NCBI RefSeq assembly: GCF_029633865.1
Contig: NC_079223.1
Coordinates: 36,177,739 to 36,241,738, forward strand
Origin: Lampris incognitus
Lineage: Eukaryota; Chordata; Actinopteri; Lampriformes; Lampridae
DNA: 64,000 nt
Reading direction: 5' to 3'
Shown piece after piece: positions 47,519 to 58,477 of this stretch (the first letter of the stretch is position 1; each line of letters opens with the position of its first letter). The notes beneath the pieces were generated by a model, which was given only the letters and a program-made list of their open reading frames with translations, was not told the DNA's origin and ran no database searches. A program made the position numbers and the translations under genes.

Positions 47519-47947
47519 TGACATTTTCCCCCATTCGGGGGACAAGGCAACCACAAGAACTGCCGCGGCCGGGAAGCGAACCCGTATCGCCCGCACCGCA
47601 GGAGACGTCGCTAACCGCTCGACTAAATGGTCAGAGCCGCGAGGTAGCGGCCAGCGTGTCTCCTTATCCATGCACGTTACACTACCCCTCCTCCTTCGGG
47701 AAGCGCGTCCCCGCGCTTAAGCATATCAGCTCCTTCACGCCTCAGGGCGCCTACGCTTCCGATGGCCTTACGGTCGCTCCATCCCACTTCTGACACCAAT
47801 GTAGCGGATTCGGGGGACAACGCAACCACAGGAACTGCCGCGGCCGGGAAGCGAACCCGTATCGCAGGAGACATCGCTAACTGCTCGACTAAAGGGTCAG
47901 ACCCGCGAGCCAGCGGCCAGCGTGTCTTCTTATCCATGCACGTTACA
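47519..47947 (-). mobile_element. TRIM-like miniature LTR element whose LTRs contain a tRNA-like core
   Basis: Read on the minus strand. The first LTR (47947-47800, 148 bp) runs TGTAACG..CGCTACA. It is followed directly by ttggtgtcagaagtgggat, which fits a primer site for tRNA-Leu. About 118 bp of internal sequence with no coding follows, then a purine tract (aaggaggaggggtag) and the second LTR (47681 to about 47519). Each LTR has an A-box-like TAGTCGAGCRGTTAG and, roughly 35 nt on, a B-box-like gggttcgcttccc. No clear target duplication. Non-coding fossil. Confidence 0.75.
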
Positions 47948-47982
47948 TTATCTTGCATTCGCTGTAAAGTTGTGGATGGTGG

Positions 47983-48180
47983 TCACGGACTCGTAAGATT
48001 AGAAGTATTGCCCCCTTTCGCAGCGATTTTCTTTCTGCATGTTCTGCAGACAGGGTAACCATCTTCGATCAGTTTTCCCTCAGCACTCTTATAAAAACCA
48101 AAATACGGCCACACTTCAGACTTAGTCCTCTTAGTAGGCGAAAAAATCTCCCGAGCGCCGTCACTGCCTGTGCCTTCCAT
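47983..48180 (-). pseudogene. BED-type zinc finger remnant of hAT transposase
   Basis: SEVWPYFGFYKSAEGKLIED then CRTCRKKIAAKGGNTSNL: the ZBED/hAT N-terminal DNA-binding finger, with the Cys pair visible and the final His pair missing. The rest of the transposase is absent. Confidence 0.8.
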
Positions 48181-48367
48181 GTTTCATTGAGGCAAAACAA
48201 ACCCGCTGCGTCTGAGAGACTATGCTGGACAGTATTTACCGTGAGGTTTTCAAAGCGCGGTAATCAAACACGGTTTTAACGATAATTAAAATTTAAAACG
48301 GTAATACTAACCGTCGGGAATTTTACCGCGGTTAATCATTAAAGCGGTGTTAACCTGTTATTTTTTT

Positions 48368-48470
48368 GCCCGGTGCGGGATTCGATACTAGGTGTATTGC
48401 ACCAGAAGGCGACGTCACTAACCGCTCGGCTAAAGGGTCAGACTCATTAGCTAAGGACTAAACGTGTCTT
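48368..48470 (-). repeat. Diverged relative of the TRIM LTR (tRNA-like core)
   Basis: The minus strand shares GTCTGACCCTTTAG, CGAGCGGTTAG and GACACG with the TRIM LTR, with a B-box-like tatcgaatcccgc. It lies just inside the hAT end. Probably a solo LTR or a related SINE; ends are not defined. Confidence 0.5.
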
Positions 48471-48505
48471 ATTAGTAGTTTACACCGGTAACCGTTACAT
48501 CCCTA

Positions 48506-49079
48506 GCCGTGACAATACCATATTTTTTTTTATCCAATTCATCCCCTCCCCACGTTCGCCCTGTATTTCACGTTCAAGTTCTTTCATTTGTCAAATGCAA
48601 AACAATAGTGTGACAGGCATTGCTGACAATTAAATTATTAGGTATCAGTTCAACTTCAAAAAAGCTAAGGAATATGACAAAATAATTGAAACCACTAAGC
48701 TAAAAAACAAAACAAAACAAAAAAGAAACAACAACAAAAAAACGAATACCCGGTGTCTCTCATTTTCTTACAAAACAAGTGTAACAGTACGTAACACTAT
48801 TTACCGTGTTCGCCTGGCAGAGCAGCAGTAGGACTATTAGACGGGAGCATGAAGATCGGCGTGTTCATCCGGTATTTCCCCGCCTTTTCTGAACTTTGCG
48901 CAAAACTTCCGGGGCATGTGGTCATGTGACTTACAATTTAAAAACTTGTTCGTCGTCATGAATGTAACTAAAGACAAAATAATAATGAGTTTAACAAGAA
49001 TAAACTGTGTGGTTAATTTCAACTACTAAAATAATCCACCGACCTAAATTATCTATATCATGTCTCAATATTTGACTTC
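48506..49079. other. No gene recognised
   Basis: AT-rich sequence with an A-rich low-complexity run at about 48,700-48,740. Nothing identified. Confidence 0.45.
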
Positions 49080-49290
49080 CAAACTTTCCGTTTTAAATTG
49101 CGACCCCTGCTGACCGAATAGTGCCAAAAGAGAACCAAACATCACTTCCCCATTGGTTTTTCCAAAATAAAGCGTCTTCTGGACAAGCATGACTTTCCTG
49201 AATAAAACAAAAATCAGCACCTTTTTCTTGGCAGTGAACATAAAACCTTTCTTTTTAGCAGATCCCTAATACCCCTGGCATTAATTCGCA
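49080..49290 (-). mobile_element. Fragment of an L1-type LINE endonuclease
   Basis: One minus-strand frame reads ADFCFIQESHACPED, FWKNQWGSDVWFSFGT and SAGVAI, the QE(T/S)H and W..(W/Y)G..FS.G..SAGV pattern of L1/Tx1 APE domains. A 5' fragment only. Confidence 0.65.
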
Positions 49291-49710
49291 AACTCGCAAC
49301 TCGTAAAAAATAAACAAGTAAATAAATAGGTGGATAAATAATGAGTTTAACCCACAATGTACCCAAAATTATAGCAAACAAGATGTAAGATAATTACATC
49401 AAAAAGAAATCATAAAATATCGCACTTTTGACTTCTGGTGTTGTCATGGCAACATGTATACACTGATCTTTCTTTTTTATTGGACAATATTTTTTGCAAA
49501 CAACAAAGCAAGTCAACCATGGTATAAAACGTGTGGGCATGTGTCTGAGTATGACGAAACAAACAAACAAACAAACGAAGAGGAAAAAACATCCGCAATC
49601 AAAATTCTGAAAAACAAAAGTGAATTAAAATATATAAATGAAACAATACCACACAATCAGTAAAGCTAAGATGATAAAGTCACATAATTTGGTCTTCAGT
49701 ATGAATTACA
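49291..49710. other. No gene recognised
   Basis: AT-rich, with a short (aaac)n run near 49558-49578. Nothing identified. Confidence 0.45.
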
Positions 49711-49964
49711 TGTTGATACTGTGGTGATACACATTTGAGGGTAGATTCACCAGGGGCTGCTGCTCCTTTAAGGCAGACATTTTAGAGTGCTGACGTAGGC
49801 ACTGCTTGGGGTTTCCGGGGAGCCCTGTTTGCAGCAGCCTAGCGGTGAGCTGGTTGCCACGAGGGATTGTGGTGTATCGGTGTTATGTGTGGCGAGTGAA
49901 CGGAATTGACTCCCACAATACATTCAGGGTCTATTAATTTGTAAGATTGTACACATTTCAGCAG

Positions 49965-50162
49965 TTCTTTTACAGATTGGGAGTGGCGAAGAAGGACAGG
50001 ATTAGGAACGATTATATTAGAGGGACCGCTCAAATTGGACGGTTTGGAGACAAAGCAAAAGAGGCAAGATTGAGATGGCTTGGACATGGGTGGAGGAGAG
50101 ATGCCGAGTATATTGGGAGAAGGATACTGAATATGGAGCTGCCAGGAAAGAGGAAAAGAGGA
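49965..50162 (+). mobile_element. RTE-type LINE 3' fragment joined to Gypsy sequence
   Basis: Encodes DRIRNDYIRGTAQIGRFGDK, EARLRWLGH and YIGRRILNMELPGKRKRG, the same LINE family as 3168-6038 but on the plus strand. It ends abruptly at about 50162, where Gypsy integrase sequence begins. Confidence 0.8.
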
Positions 50163-50550
50163 ATGAATGCCCGGGCCACCTCGGCAGACGTGGTGAATGA
50201 CAACGGAATAGCCTCTGGCCACCTGGTGGCCCTGTCCACCACGGTGAGGAAGTGAGTGAAACCACGGGAGGAGGGAAGGGGTCCCACTAGGTCCACATTG
50301 ACATGGTCGAAATGCTTCCCGGGCACCAGGAACAGCGCCAAGGGTGTCTTGGTGGCGTTGAAACTTGGAGCGTGGACACGCCACGCAGGTGCCTGCCCAG
50401 TCTTTGACGTCCTTCCTGAGGCCATGCCACACGAACTTGGCCCCCACCAACTTCGCTGACGCCTTCACGCCTGGGTGTGAAAGGCCATGGATGGCGTCGA
50501 AAACCCGCCGCCGCCAGCGTGGCCCGGGCGTCGTCGAACACAACGTCCTT
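50163..50550 (-). pseudogene. Ty3/Gypsy integrase fragment (fossil)
   Basis: The minus strand encodes RRRVFDAIHGLSHPGVKASA and the start of the integrase core ([13 protein letters not shown]), close to Gypsy A. A broken fragment without LTRs. Confidence 0.8.
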
Positions 50551-51184
50551 CAACTCGACTTGGTTTGCAGACCACGATGCGGGGGAAGGATGACGACAGT
50601 CAAGAGGTGGCAGACCATACGGTAAAACTATTGTACATGTTCTATTAAGACATTAGAGAAATCATAAAAGTGCAACTTGCAACACTGGTGGTGTCGAAGC
50701 CCACATAACGTGTTTGCTTGCGAGACGAGCCACGGTTTCCAGTGAGCCTTTAACCACGTTTGCTAGCTAACTTAGCCATTAGCCATGTTTGCAACCAGGC
50801 TAACTGTAGCAGCTTAACTGTGTGTGTACGGTAACAACGTTACGGTACAGAACAGCCGCAGAAGAATAGTGGTGGGGTCGTTTTGTTGAAGCGTGTTTTG
50901 CTTGGTAATAATAACTTGTGTTTCTGGGGCGGATTAAACCTGACTAAAACTAACGTAAATATTCACCGGTCTTTCTGCGTGTCTCTGGTTTTGGGGCAGG
51001 CAGCTGACGTTACCAACATCTCTGAAACTGCTCATTCTGCAGACATTTTGACAAACATGTCCAAATTTCACGTCAGTCATGCAAGTGTATTAAGTTATAC
51101 AAAAGCACACAGTTTAAAAAGCACTTAGGTCCGTCTGAGATATAATTTTTTTTAACGTTTGCGATGTTCCTAAATCACTCAAGA
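50551..51184. other. No gene recognised
   Basis: Low-copy sequence with gctaac-rich stretches. No coding signal or repeat end. Confidence 0.45.
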
Positions 51185-51542
51185 AATGCCTACATGCTAT
51201 TTCATACAAAAGGTTAAGGCATCAATGGACATAGGCGAGGCTGTAGGGGCCGTGTTCCTTGATCTACGGAAAGCATTTGATACCATTAATCATAAAATCC
51301 TACTGCATAAACTACTCAATTTCAATCTTTCCACAGAATTTGCCAACCTTGAGGGGGCGCTGGTGAGCAGTAACATGTGAGGACGTCTTTAGATTGAGCT
51401 CCTGATCAGGGCGAACTTTTCATTAATATTTTAACTTTTCAGATCAAACACAGATAAATTAGGTTTAACACACACGATACTTAACCGCTAGCACACCGGA
51501 CTCACAACCCTGTACTTGCATATTGATCATCTAGAAGACGCA

Positions 51543-52379
51543 ATGGGCAAAAACAAATCCAGCAGTGACCAGGCCGCTAAAGCCTCGGGCTCTGTGAAAG
51601 CCCCGGACGAGGAGTCTACAGACCTATCTGGGGTGATGGCTGCCATCGCGAGCAGTGAGAGCAAGATCTTGGCACGGATCGATTCATTCACAGAGGATCT
51701 GAATGCAAAAATAGACGCTATAAAGGCCGGCATGGCGAAACAAGAGACCCATCTGAAAGACGTGGAGGACGGCCTGAACACATACTCAGACAAGACCACG
51801 AATATGGAGGAGGACATCGGCCAGCTAAAATCTGAAGTCGCTATGCTACGCCAGAAGGTAGACGGTATGGAGGGGCGACAACGCCGGTGTAATGCACGCA
51901 TTGTCGGGATAAAGGAGGGATTCGAGACCAGCGGAGGCCAGCAGCCTACTATTAGCATCGCTAAACTACTGCAGGAGTTACTAGGCCTCAGCTTCACCCC
52001 GACCCTAGACTGGGCTCACCGCGGCCTGCGGCACTCGACCAACAAAGGAGAACCCCCCAGGATCATCGTGGTGAAGTTTCACTATTTCTCAGAGAGGGAG
52101 GAGGTTTTCCGCAAAGCTGCCCGTTCAGCTCCGTTGAGCCTGCACGGCAAGAGAGTGAGCATCTTCCCGGATTACACCGCGGCAGTGGCGAAGAAGAGAG
52201 CGGCCTTCTCCGAAGCTAAGCGGCTCCTCCGGGGCTGCCAGGGCGTCAAGTTCGGGATCCTGTTCCCGGCGGTGCTTCGTATCACTTCATCGTCCGGCCA
52301 AGAAAAGCGGTTCGAAGACCCATCTAAGGCGATGGGTTATATCAGGGAGAATCTAAAGCCTCAGGACAATGTACAGTAA
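51543..52379 (+). CDS. L1 ORF1 protein (RNA-binding coiled-coil)
   Basis: 278 residues from ATG 51543 (MGKNKSSSD). It starts with a charged N-terminus. A coiled coil runs from about residue 40 to 115 (IDAIKAG, EDIGQLKSEVAMLRQKV). An RRM-like part follows, with NARIVGIKEG (about 123-132), and then the C-terminal domain with PPRIIVVKFHYFSEREEVF. This is the L1 ORF1p layout: it trimerises and binds L1 RNA. Intact frame. Confidence 0.88.
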   Translation: MGKNKSSSDQAAKASGSVKAPDEESTDLSGVMAAIASSESKILARIDSFTEDLNAKIDAIKAGMAKQETHLKDVEDGLNTYSDKTTNMEEDIGQLKSEVAMLRQKVDGMEGRQRRCNARIVGIKEGFETSGGQQPTISIAKLLQELLGLSFTPTLDWAHRGLRHSTNKGEPPRIIVVKFHYFSEREEVFRKAARSAPLSLHGKRVSIFPDYTAAVAKKRAAFSEAKRLLRGCQGVKFGILFPAVLRITSSSGQEKRFEDPSKAMGYIRENLKPQDNVQ

Positions 52380-53087
52380 GATGTTGATAAACTCCAATAT
52401 ATTTGTGGCTAACTGGTAGTGGCGGCTAATTGATATTAGCTGCTAAGTGCCAACAGCTAGCGGAAGTAACTAGCTAAGACACCAAGACAACAGGGTAACG
52501 TTATGGTTTAACTTTATCTATTTACTTTAACATTTGTAATTTGAGACTCACAGATAATGTTACATTTTTCATTTAATAAGAATGTCTCATACCTGCTGCC
52601 CATTTAAAAAAGCTATTTTTCTGTTTTATTATCGTGTGTGTGCATGTATATGTGTGTATGGATGCTAATTATTATGAGACCCGTAACAGTGCTTTGGTGA
52701 CGACTGCTAGGGCGACACCCAGGTCAGTGTCACTTACCTACAAAGGAACTGTATTATAACTGCTGTTATATGGGTGTAGATATATTTTCCTTCCTTTTCT
52801 TTTTTTTTTAATTTTTAAACATTTTTTTTAATATGGGTGTTGATATATAGTTCTTAGGTATATAAATACTTTTTGGATTTAATATAATCTTAACAAGACC
52901 ACTGTTCGCCCTGGTTGGGGCTTGTTAGAGGGTTTCTATATGGTTATTTGCCAGGTTATACTAGAAATGGGGGATGCGATCTCTAGGGAATTAGTAGATC
53001 AGCATGGGTTCTCAAGGCTCTGTTTTTGTTTTGTAGCTAGTAGGCAGGGACTTTTTCTTTTCTTTTCTCTTTTCATTTTTAGAAAAA

Positions 53088-56000
53088 ATGTTTGACACTC
53101 AGAATACAGGTTATCTTCGTTTTTTGAGCTGGAATATAAAGGGAATTCACAATCCAGTAAAGCGTAGTAGGGTTTTTGTACATTTAAAATCTTTGAGAGC
53201 TGATGTCATGTTCTTACAGGAAACCCACCTTCGGTCAAGTGAACACACAAAACTAAAAAAAAGCTTGGATAGGACAAATTTTCTGTTCCAGGAATGAGAA
53301 CAGAACGCGGGGCACGGCCATCTTGATCAGGAAGGGTATCCCATTCGTTCCACTACTGACTATTTCTGACCCCAGGGGAAGGTATGTGATAGTGACGGGT
53401 AACCTGTATGGTACACTTGTGGCACTGGCAAATGTATATGGACCAAACTGGGATGACCCACTTTTTTTCTCTAGTTTCATAGCAGCCCTCCCAGACTTAA
53501 ATAATTACCGATTAATATTGGGGGGAGATTTTAATTGTGTATTACATCCATATTTGGACAGATCAAACCCAAGACCTAATAGTAAAGTTTTGAAGGCAGG
53601 TGCTGTTATCCATTCATTTATGGAATCCTACTCTCTTTTTGATCCCTGGAGAAGAAACAACCCAACTACTAAACAATACTCCTTTTTTTCCCCAGTGCAC
53701 CATTCTTACTCAAGGATTGATTTTTTTCTCCTGGATAGTAGGGTCCTTCCTATGGTTAGGGGGAGCCAATATAATAGTATTGTTATTTCGGATCATAGTC
53801 CTGTACATCTAGATATAGGTTTCATAGACTGCCCTAAACCCGTACGCACCTGGCGATTTGATCCTCTATTACTGTCCAGGGACTCCTTTAAAATTTTTCT
53901 CTCCCAGCAGATAGATATCTTTATGGAATTCAACCATACTCCGGATATGCCACTAACTATTGTTTGGGAGGCTCTCAAAGCCTACCTTAGAGGCCAAATA
54001 ATCTCATACACAGCACATGAGAGAAAGAAACATAAACAACGTCTAACAGAACTGTCCCATAGTATAGCGGAAGTGGACCGTTCATATGCCGATTCCCCAA
54101 CACCTGAACTTTATAAGAAAAAATTATTATTAAAAACAGAATTCGACAATCTCTCCATTAAACAAACAGAACAATTATTCTTTAAATCAAAACAGACATT
54201 TTATGAGCATGGAGAGAAAGCTGGAAAACTATTAGCCCATCAGGTTAGACAGTCCATAGCCGCTAACACTATTTCTGAAATTTGCACAGCAGCTGGGGTA
54301 AAGACTGCCGACCCTGACACCATCAATAACCAGTTTAAACAATTTTATATTACCCTTTATAGTTCAAAACTGCCCAGCGACTTGTTGCATATTTCAACTT
54401 TTTTAGACGGTCTGACCACACCAAAAATTGCCCTTGAAGACAGAGCACAGATAGACAGAGAGATATCAACAGAGGAAGTGATACAAGCAATTAAATCCAT
54501 GCAGAGCAACAAAGCACCAGGTCCGGATGGTTTCACAATTGAAATGTATAAAGAATTTGCTACCAAGCTGGCACCAATACTTAACCTGATGTATCAGGAA
54601 ATTTTTAACCAACAGAAATTGCCCCAAACTATGATGCAGGCAATCATATCAGTGTTACTTAAAAAAGAAAAAGATCCCCTAATGTGTGGCTCCTACCGTC
54701 CTGTAAGCTTGTTGAATTGCGACTACAAAATCCTTACAAAAATCTTGGCCACCCGTATTGAAACTGTTGTCCCAACGGTTGTTAACCCTGATCAAACTGG
54801 TTTTATACCAGGCAGGCAGTCATTCTATAACATGCGCCGCCTATTTAATGTACTATACACACCACATTCTGTAGAACAGACAGAAGTAGTGATTTCTTTA
54901 GATGCTGAGAAGGCATTTGACCGCATCGAATGGCAATATCTATTTGCTGTTCTAGAAAGGTTTGGCTTTGGTTTCACATTCCTAGCATGGGTTAAAATAT
55001 TGTATTGCTCACCAACAGCCGCAGTGCGGACGAATAATATTATTTCTGATTATTTTTCACTCCATAGGGGCTGCAGACAGGGCTGCAGCCTCTCTCCTTA
55101 CTTGTTCGATTTGGCAATTGAGCCACTCGCTATAGCTCTTAGGGCAGAGGATGGCATTAAAGGTATCTCAAGAGGTGGTAAATTGCATAAGGTATCACTT
55201 TATGCAGATGACCTGTTGTTATATATATCCAACCCAATAGAATCTATACCAAGACTATTACTTACCCTGGATAACTTTGGTCGCCTGTCAGGTTATAAGA
55301 TAAATTATTCAAAGAGCTTGCCTTTTCCGATTAACCACACTGATAGAGACTACTCTAGCTTTCCATTCAAACTTGAACATAATGTATTTACATATTTAGG
55401 AATCAAAGTCACTCATACAATGGGGGGGTTATATAACCATAACTTTAAAACACTAATAGAACGAACAAAACAAGATTTTAAAAAGTGGTCAATGCTACCA
55501 ATTTCATTAGCGGGCCGCATTAATATAGTTAAAATGACAGTCTTACCCAGATTTCTCTATCTTTTTCAAATGATTCCCATATTCATACCTAAGACAACTT
55601 TTCAACAATTAGATAGATTAATTTCATCATTCATCTGGAACAATTCAAACCCCAGGATGAAGAAAATATACTTGGAGGTCCCTAAGGAGACAGGGGGATT
55701 AGGTTTGCCTAACTTTATTTGTTACTACTGGGCTGCGAACATTGTGAAACTTTTACATTGGGCATTTACATATGAGAATCAACAGGGTACAGATTGGGTT
55801 CACATGGAACTCTTATCCAATCCTTTACCGATACTCACCTCTCCACTACCACATAATCGTAACATACAAATAACAAACCCAGTGGTTAAAGCTTCACTTA
55901 GGATATGGCTCCAGTTTAGGAGGCATTTTGGATTAAAGCATGCTAGCGGTCTTTTTCCAGTAGCAAATAATCAATCCTTCTTGCCATCTGTGTTAGATAA

Positions 56001-56877
56001 CACATTTCAACTTTGGCATAGAAATGGACTGGTGTTTTTCTGTGATCTATTTAAAGATGGAACATTCGCCTCATTTGAAACACTTACCAAAGACCATAAC
56101 ATACCCAGATCCCATTTTTTTAGATACCTTCAAATCCGTAGTTTTGCCAAGGAAGTGTTTCCCTCATTTCCGTATCTGCCAACCAGGAGCCAATTAGATG
56201 TTATTCTAGAGAAGGATCCCTTTGGGAAAAAACGGGTCTCTATAATTTACACATTGATACAGGGATTGAAACAGATATCCTGGGACAAAACAAAAACTGC
56301 ATGGGAGAGAGATTTGGGTGTGGACCTTTCTGAAGAGGCATGGCGGGACAGCTTAACTCGTATTCATATGTCTTCATTGTGTATACGACATGGGTTAATT
56401 CAGTTTAAGGTGCTTCACCGTCTTCACTACTCGGGGGACAAGCTTGCCAGAATCTTTCCCACCACAGACCCTAGCTGTCCGAGGTGCAGTCATAGTCCAG
56501 CCTCGGTGGGACACATGTTCTGGGCATGCCCCTCCCTCAACAGTTATTGGGGACAGATATTTAATGTATTCTCACATATCTGTAAACAGACCATAAACCT
56601 CGATTTTCACACAGCCGTCTTTGGCATACCACCCCCTAACTGTAAGGTCACAACTTTGCAGGCAAATGCTCTAGCATTTGCCTCATTACTAGCACGCAGA
56701 CTTATCCTATTTAACTGGAAGTCAAATAAAGCGCCATCATTTTTGCAGTGGTTGAGGGAGGTGCTGTCCTTTCTACCTTTAGAAAAGCTCCGATATAAAA
56801 TATGTAAAACCCGCAAAAACTTTACTTTGACCTGGAGTCCTTTCATAGACTTTATTGAAGGGTTTCCCTTTTATTGA
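53088..56877 (+). pseudogene. L1 ORF2 (endonuclease-reverse transcriptase), one frameshift
   Basis: ATG 53088 opens MFDTQNTGYLRFLSWNIKGI with endonuclease motif FLQETHLR. The frame shifts between about 53,265 and 53,322, and 1,184 or so codons then run unbroken to 56877. Seen in order: endonuclease GGDFNCVLHP and the SDHSPV motif, RT with NKAPGPDGFTIEMY, GFIPGRQS, SLDAEKAFDRIEW, RQGCSLSPYLF and YADD (55201-55212), then a C-terminal Cys/His knuckle CPRCSHSPASVGHMFWAC. All catalytic boxes look conserved. Confidence 0.88.
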
Positions 56878-58299
56878 ATGTACTTTTTATTTACCTGGTT
56901 GTAACGAAAATACTTATAGATATAGTATGTGTACAACTTTATATTTTCTTCAAAAATATGGTTATTATGTGGAATTGGAATAAGAAATCCCTGCGTAGTC
57001 TTTTTTTTTTTTTTTGAGCCTTGGGGGGAGGGGGGATTCCTGCATGTTTATTTTTGTTGTTGTTGTTCGTGTGCTTTGTATACCTGTTCCAAAAAAACTT
57101 GAAAATTGGAAAATAAAGTTTATAAAAAAAAATTAAAAAAAAAGAATTTGCCAACCTTATCAGATCCTACCTCTCATCTTACTCCCAGCTTGTCAAAATC
57201 GATAATTATACATCCAATTCTCTAGATCTGTCAACTGGTGTCCCACAGGGCTCTATACTGGGTCCAGTCCTATCCAGCATGTACATCTACCTTCTGGGTT
57301 TGGAAAATGTGACTTCTTAATGTATGCTGATGATAGGTTTTTTTCTCACGGTAAAACTACAAGAACAGGTAGCAATCAAGTTAACAAATCATATGTTGAA
57401 GGTCACATCGTCGTCGCAATATTCAACAACGTTATCGCATATCGCATGTTTTCCTAATATCGTGCAGCCCTACTCTACAGCATCAAAACCACTGGACTCA
57501 TTATACAAACAAGCACTCAAAACCTTAGACAAGAATCCATTCACTTTTTGTCATTGCTATATTCTAAAAGTATAATCTACTTAGTTGAGAAAACCTCATC
57601 AAATACAAATATTTCTACCTAGTTTATAAGATCATGCATTGGTTTAGCTCCTCCTCCTCTGTCCAGCTTCATCAACTTCAAATCTACCACAAACAGAGCT
57701 AGTAGAGGTTGATCTAGAGGGGACTGCACAATCCAACTCAGGTGAACTGCATTTAGTCAGGCCGTCTTCTTCTTTAGAGCATCACATCAGTGGAACTCAG
57801 TATCACAATCAATTAGAGTCCCCATCCTATTATTAATTTAATTGTAATGTCAAGAAATGGCTTATTAAGAACCAACAATGTCAACATTGATGCTATTTGC
57901 ACACACCTTTAACATGTTGTTCAACTGTACTGTGCATTAGCTGTGTTGTATGTCTGCTTTTTATATATATATATAATTTTCTATATTATCTTTATTATCT
58001 TTTTCTACATTATTTGTATATTCTGTATATATTTTCTTGTTTGTTTGCTCTTGTTCTTGTGTGTTAACTGTGTTGTATGTTTATTTTATTTTTGTACTAT
58101 TTTATTATCCTAGGATGCCTAACAACATCAGGCAAAGGAACTGCCAATGAAATTTAGAAAGCAGCAGCAGTTTCCGTGAGAGCTTGGCCTGTTTCAGCTT
58201 CCTGAGGAAGAAGAGTCATTGTTCCCATTCGGATTGAAAAACCTGAAACCACCTACCCTGTGGGGAGATTTTATGGGTCCCCATGAGGAAAAGGGTCTA

Positions 58300-58400
58300 T
58301 TTTAGGGTTAGGGCTTGTTTTTAGGGTTAAGGTTAGAATTAGGATTAGATTAAGGTTAGGCATGTAGTTAAGATGGTTAAAGTTGGGGTTAAAGGCTGCA
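58300..58400 (+). repeat. Degenerate telomere-like (TTAGGG) stretch
   Basis: Repeated ttagggttaggg, ttagggttaaggttag and similar variants. An interstitial, decayed array or part of a dispersed repeat. Confidence 0.6.
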
Positions 58401-58444
58401 GAATGAACGTAGTCTGTGAGGGGTCCCGGCAAGTATAGAGTGAC

Positions 58445-58446
<2 letters not shown>

Positions 58447-58476
<30 letters not shown>
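58447..58476. repeat. (GA)n microsatellite
   Basis: About 30 bp of pure GA. Confidence 0.95.

Positions 58477-58477
<1 letters not shown>

Larger units (their letters stand above)
42284..48505 (-). mobile_element. hAT relic (ZBED-like) carrying a Gypsy and a TRIM
   Basis: Ends tagagatgtaacggt (42284) and accgttacatcccta (ending 48505) are inverted. The flanking 8-mers (cgggtgat, gccgtgac) match only partly, so age or rearrangement has blurred the target site. Of the transposase only the BED finger is seen (47983-48180). Gypsy B copy 2 (42423-46762) and a TRIM (47519-47947) lie inside. Confidence 0.75.
51351..57142 (+). mobile_element. Nearly full-length L1-type LINE
   Basis: 5.8 kb with a 16-bp target duplication (agaatttgccaacctt, 51335-51350 and 57143-57158), a 5' UTR of about 190 bp, ORF1, a 0.7-kb gap, ORF2 and an A-rich tail at 57,110-57,142. 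One frameshift in ORF2 is the only clear defect seen. A recent insertion relative to the surrounding LINE. Confidence 0.92.
51185..58160 (+). mobile_element. Rex1/CR1-like LINE, split by an L1 insertion
   Basis: The RT piece AVGAVFLDLRKAFDTINHKI to NLSTEFANL (51,236-51,350) continues after the L1 as IRSYLSSYSQLVKIDNYTSN and LSTGVPQGSILGPVL (57,150-57,280). Degenerate C-terminal sequence follows (a YKIMHWFSSSS-type region at about 57,620), and the 3' end is aggaactgccaatgaaattta near 58,140. Several stops. The 5' half is missing. Confidence 0.8.

Noticed and set aside
49720-49960. Possible solo LTR starting tgtggtgatacaca
   Set aside because: No matching copy, no target duplication and no defined end; too weak to call.
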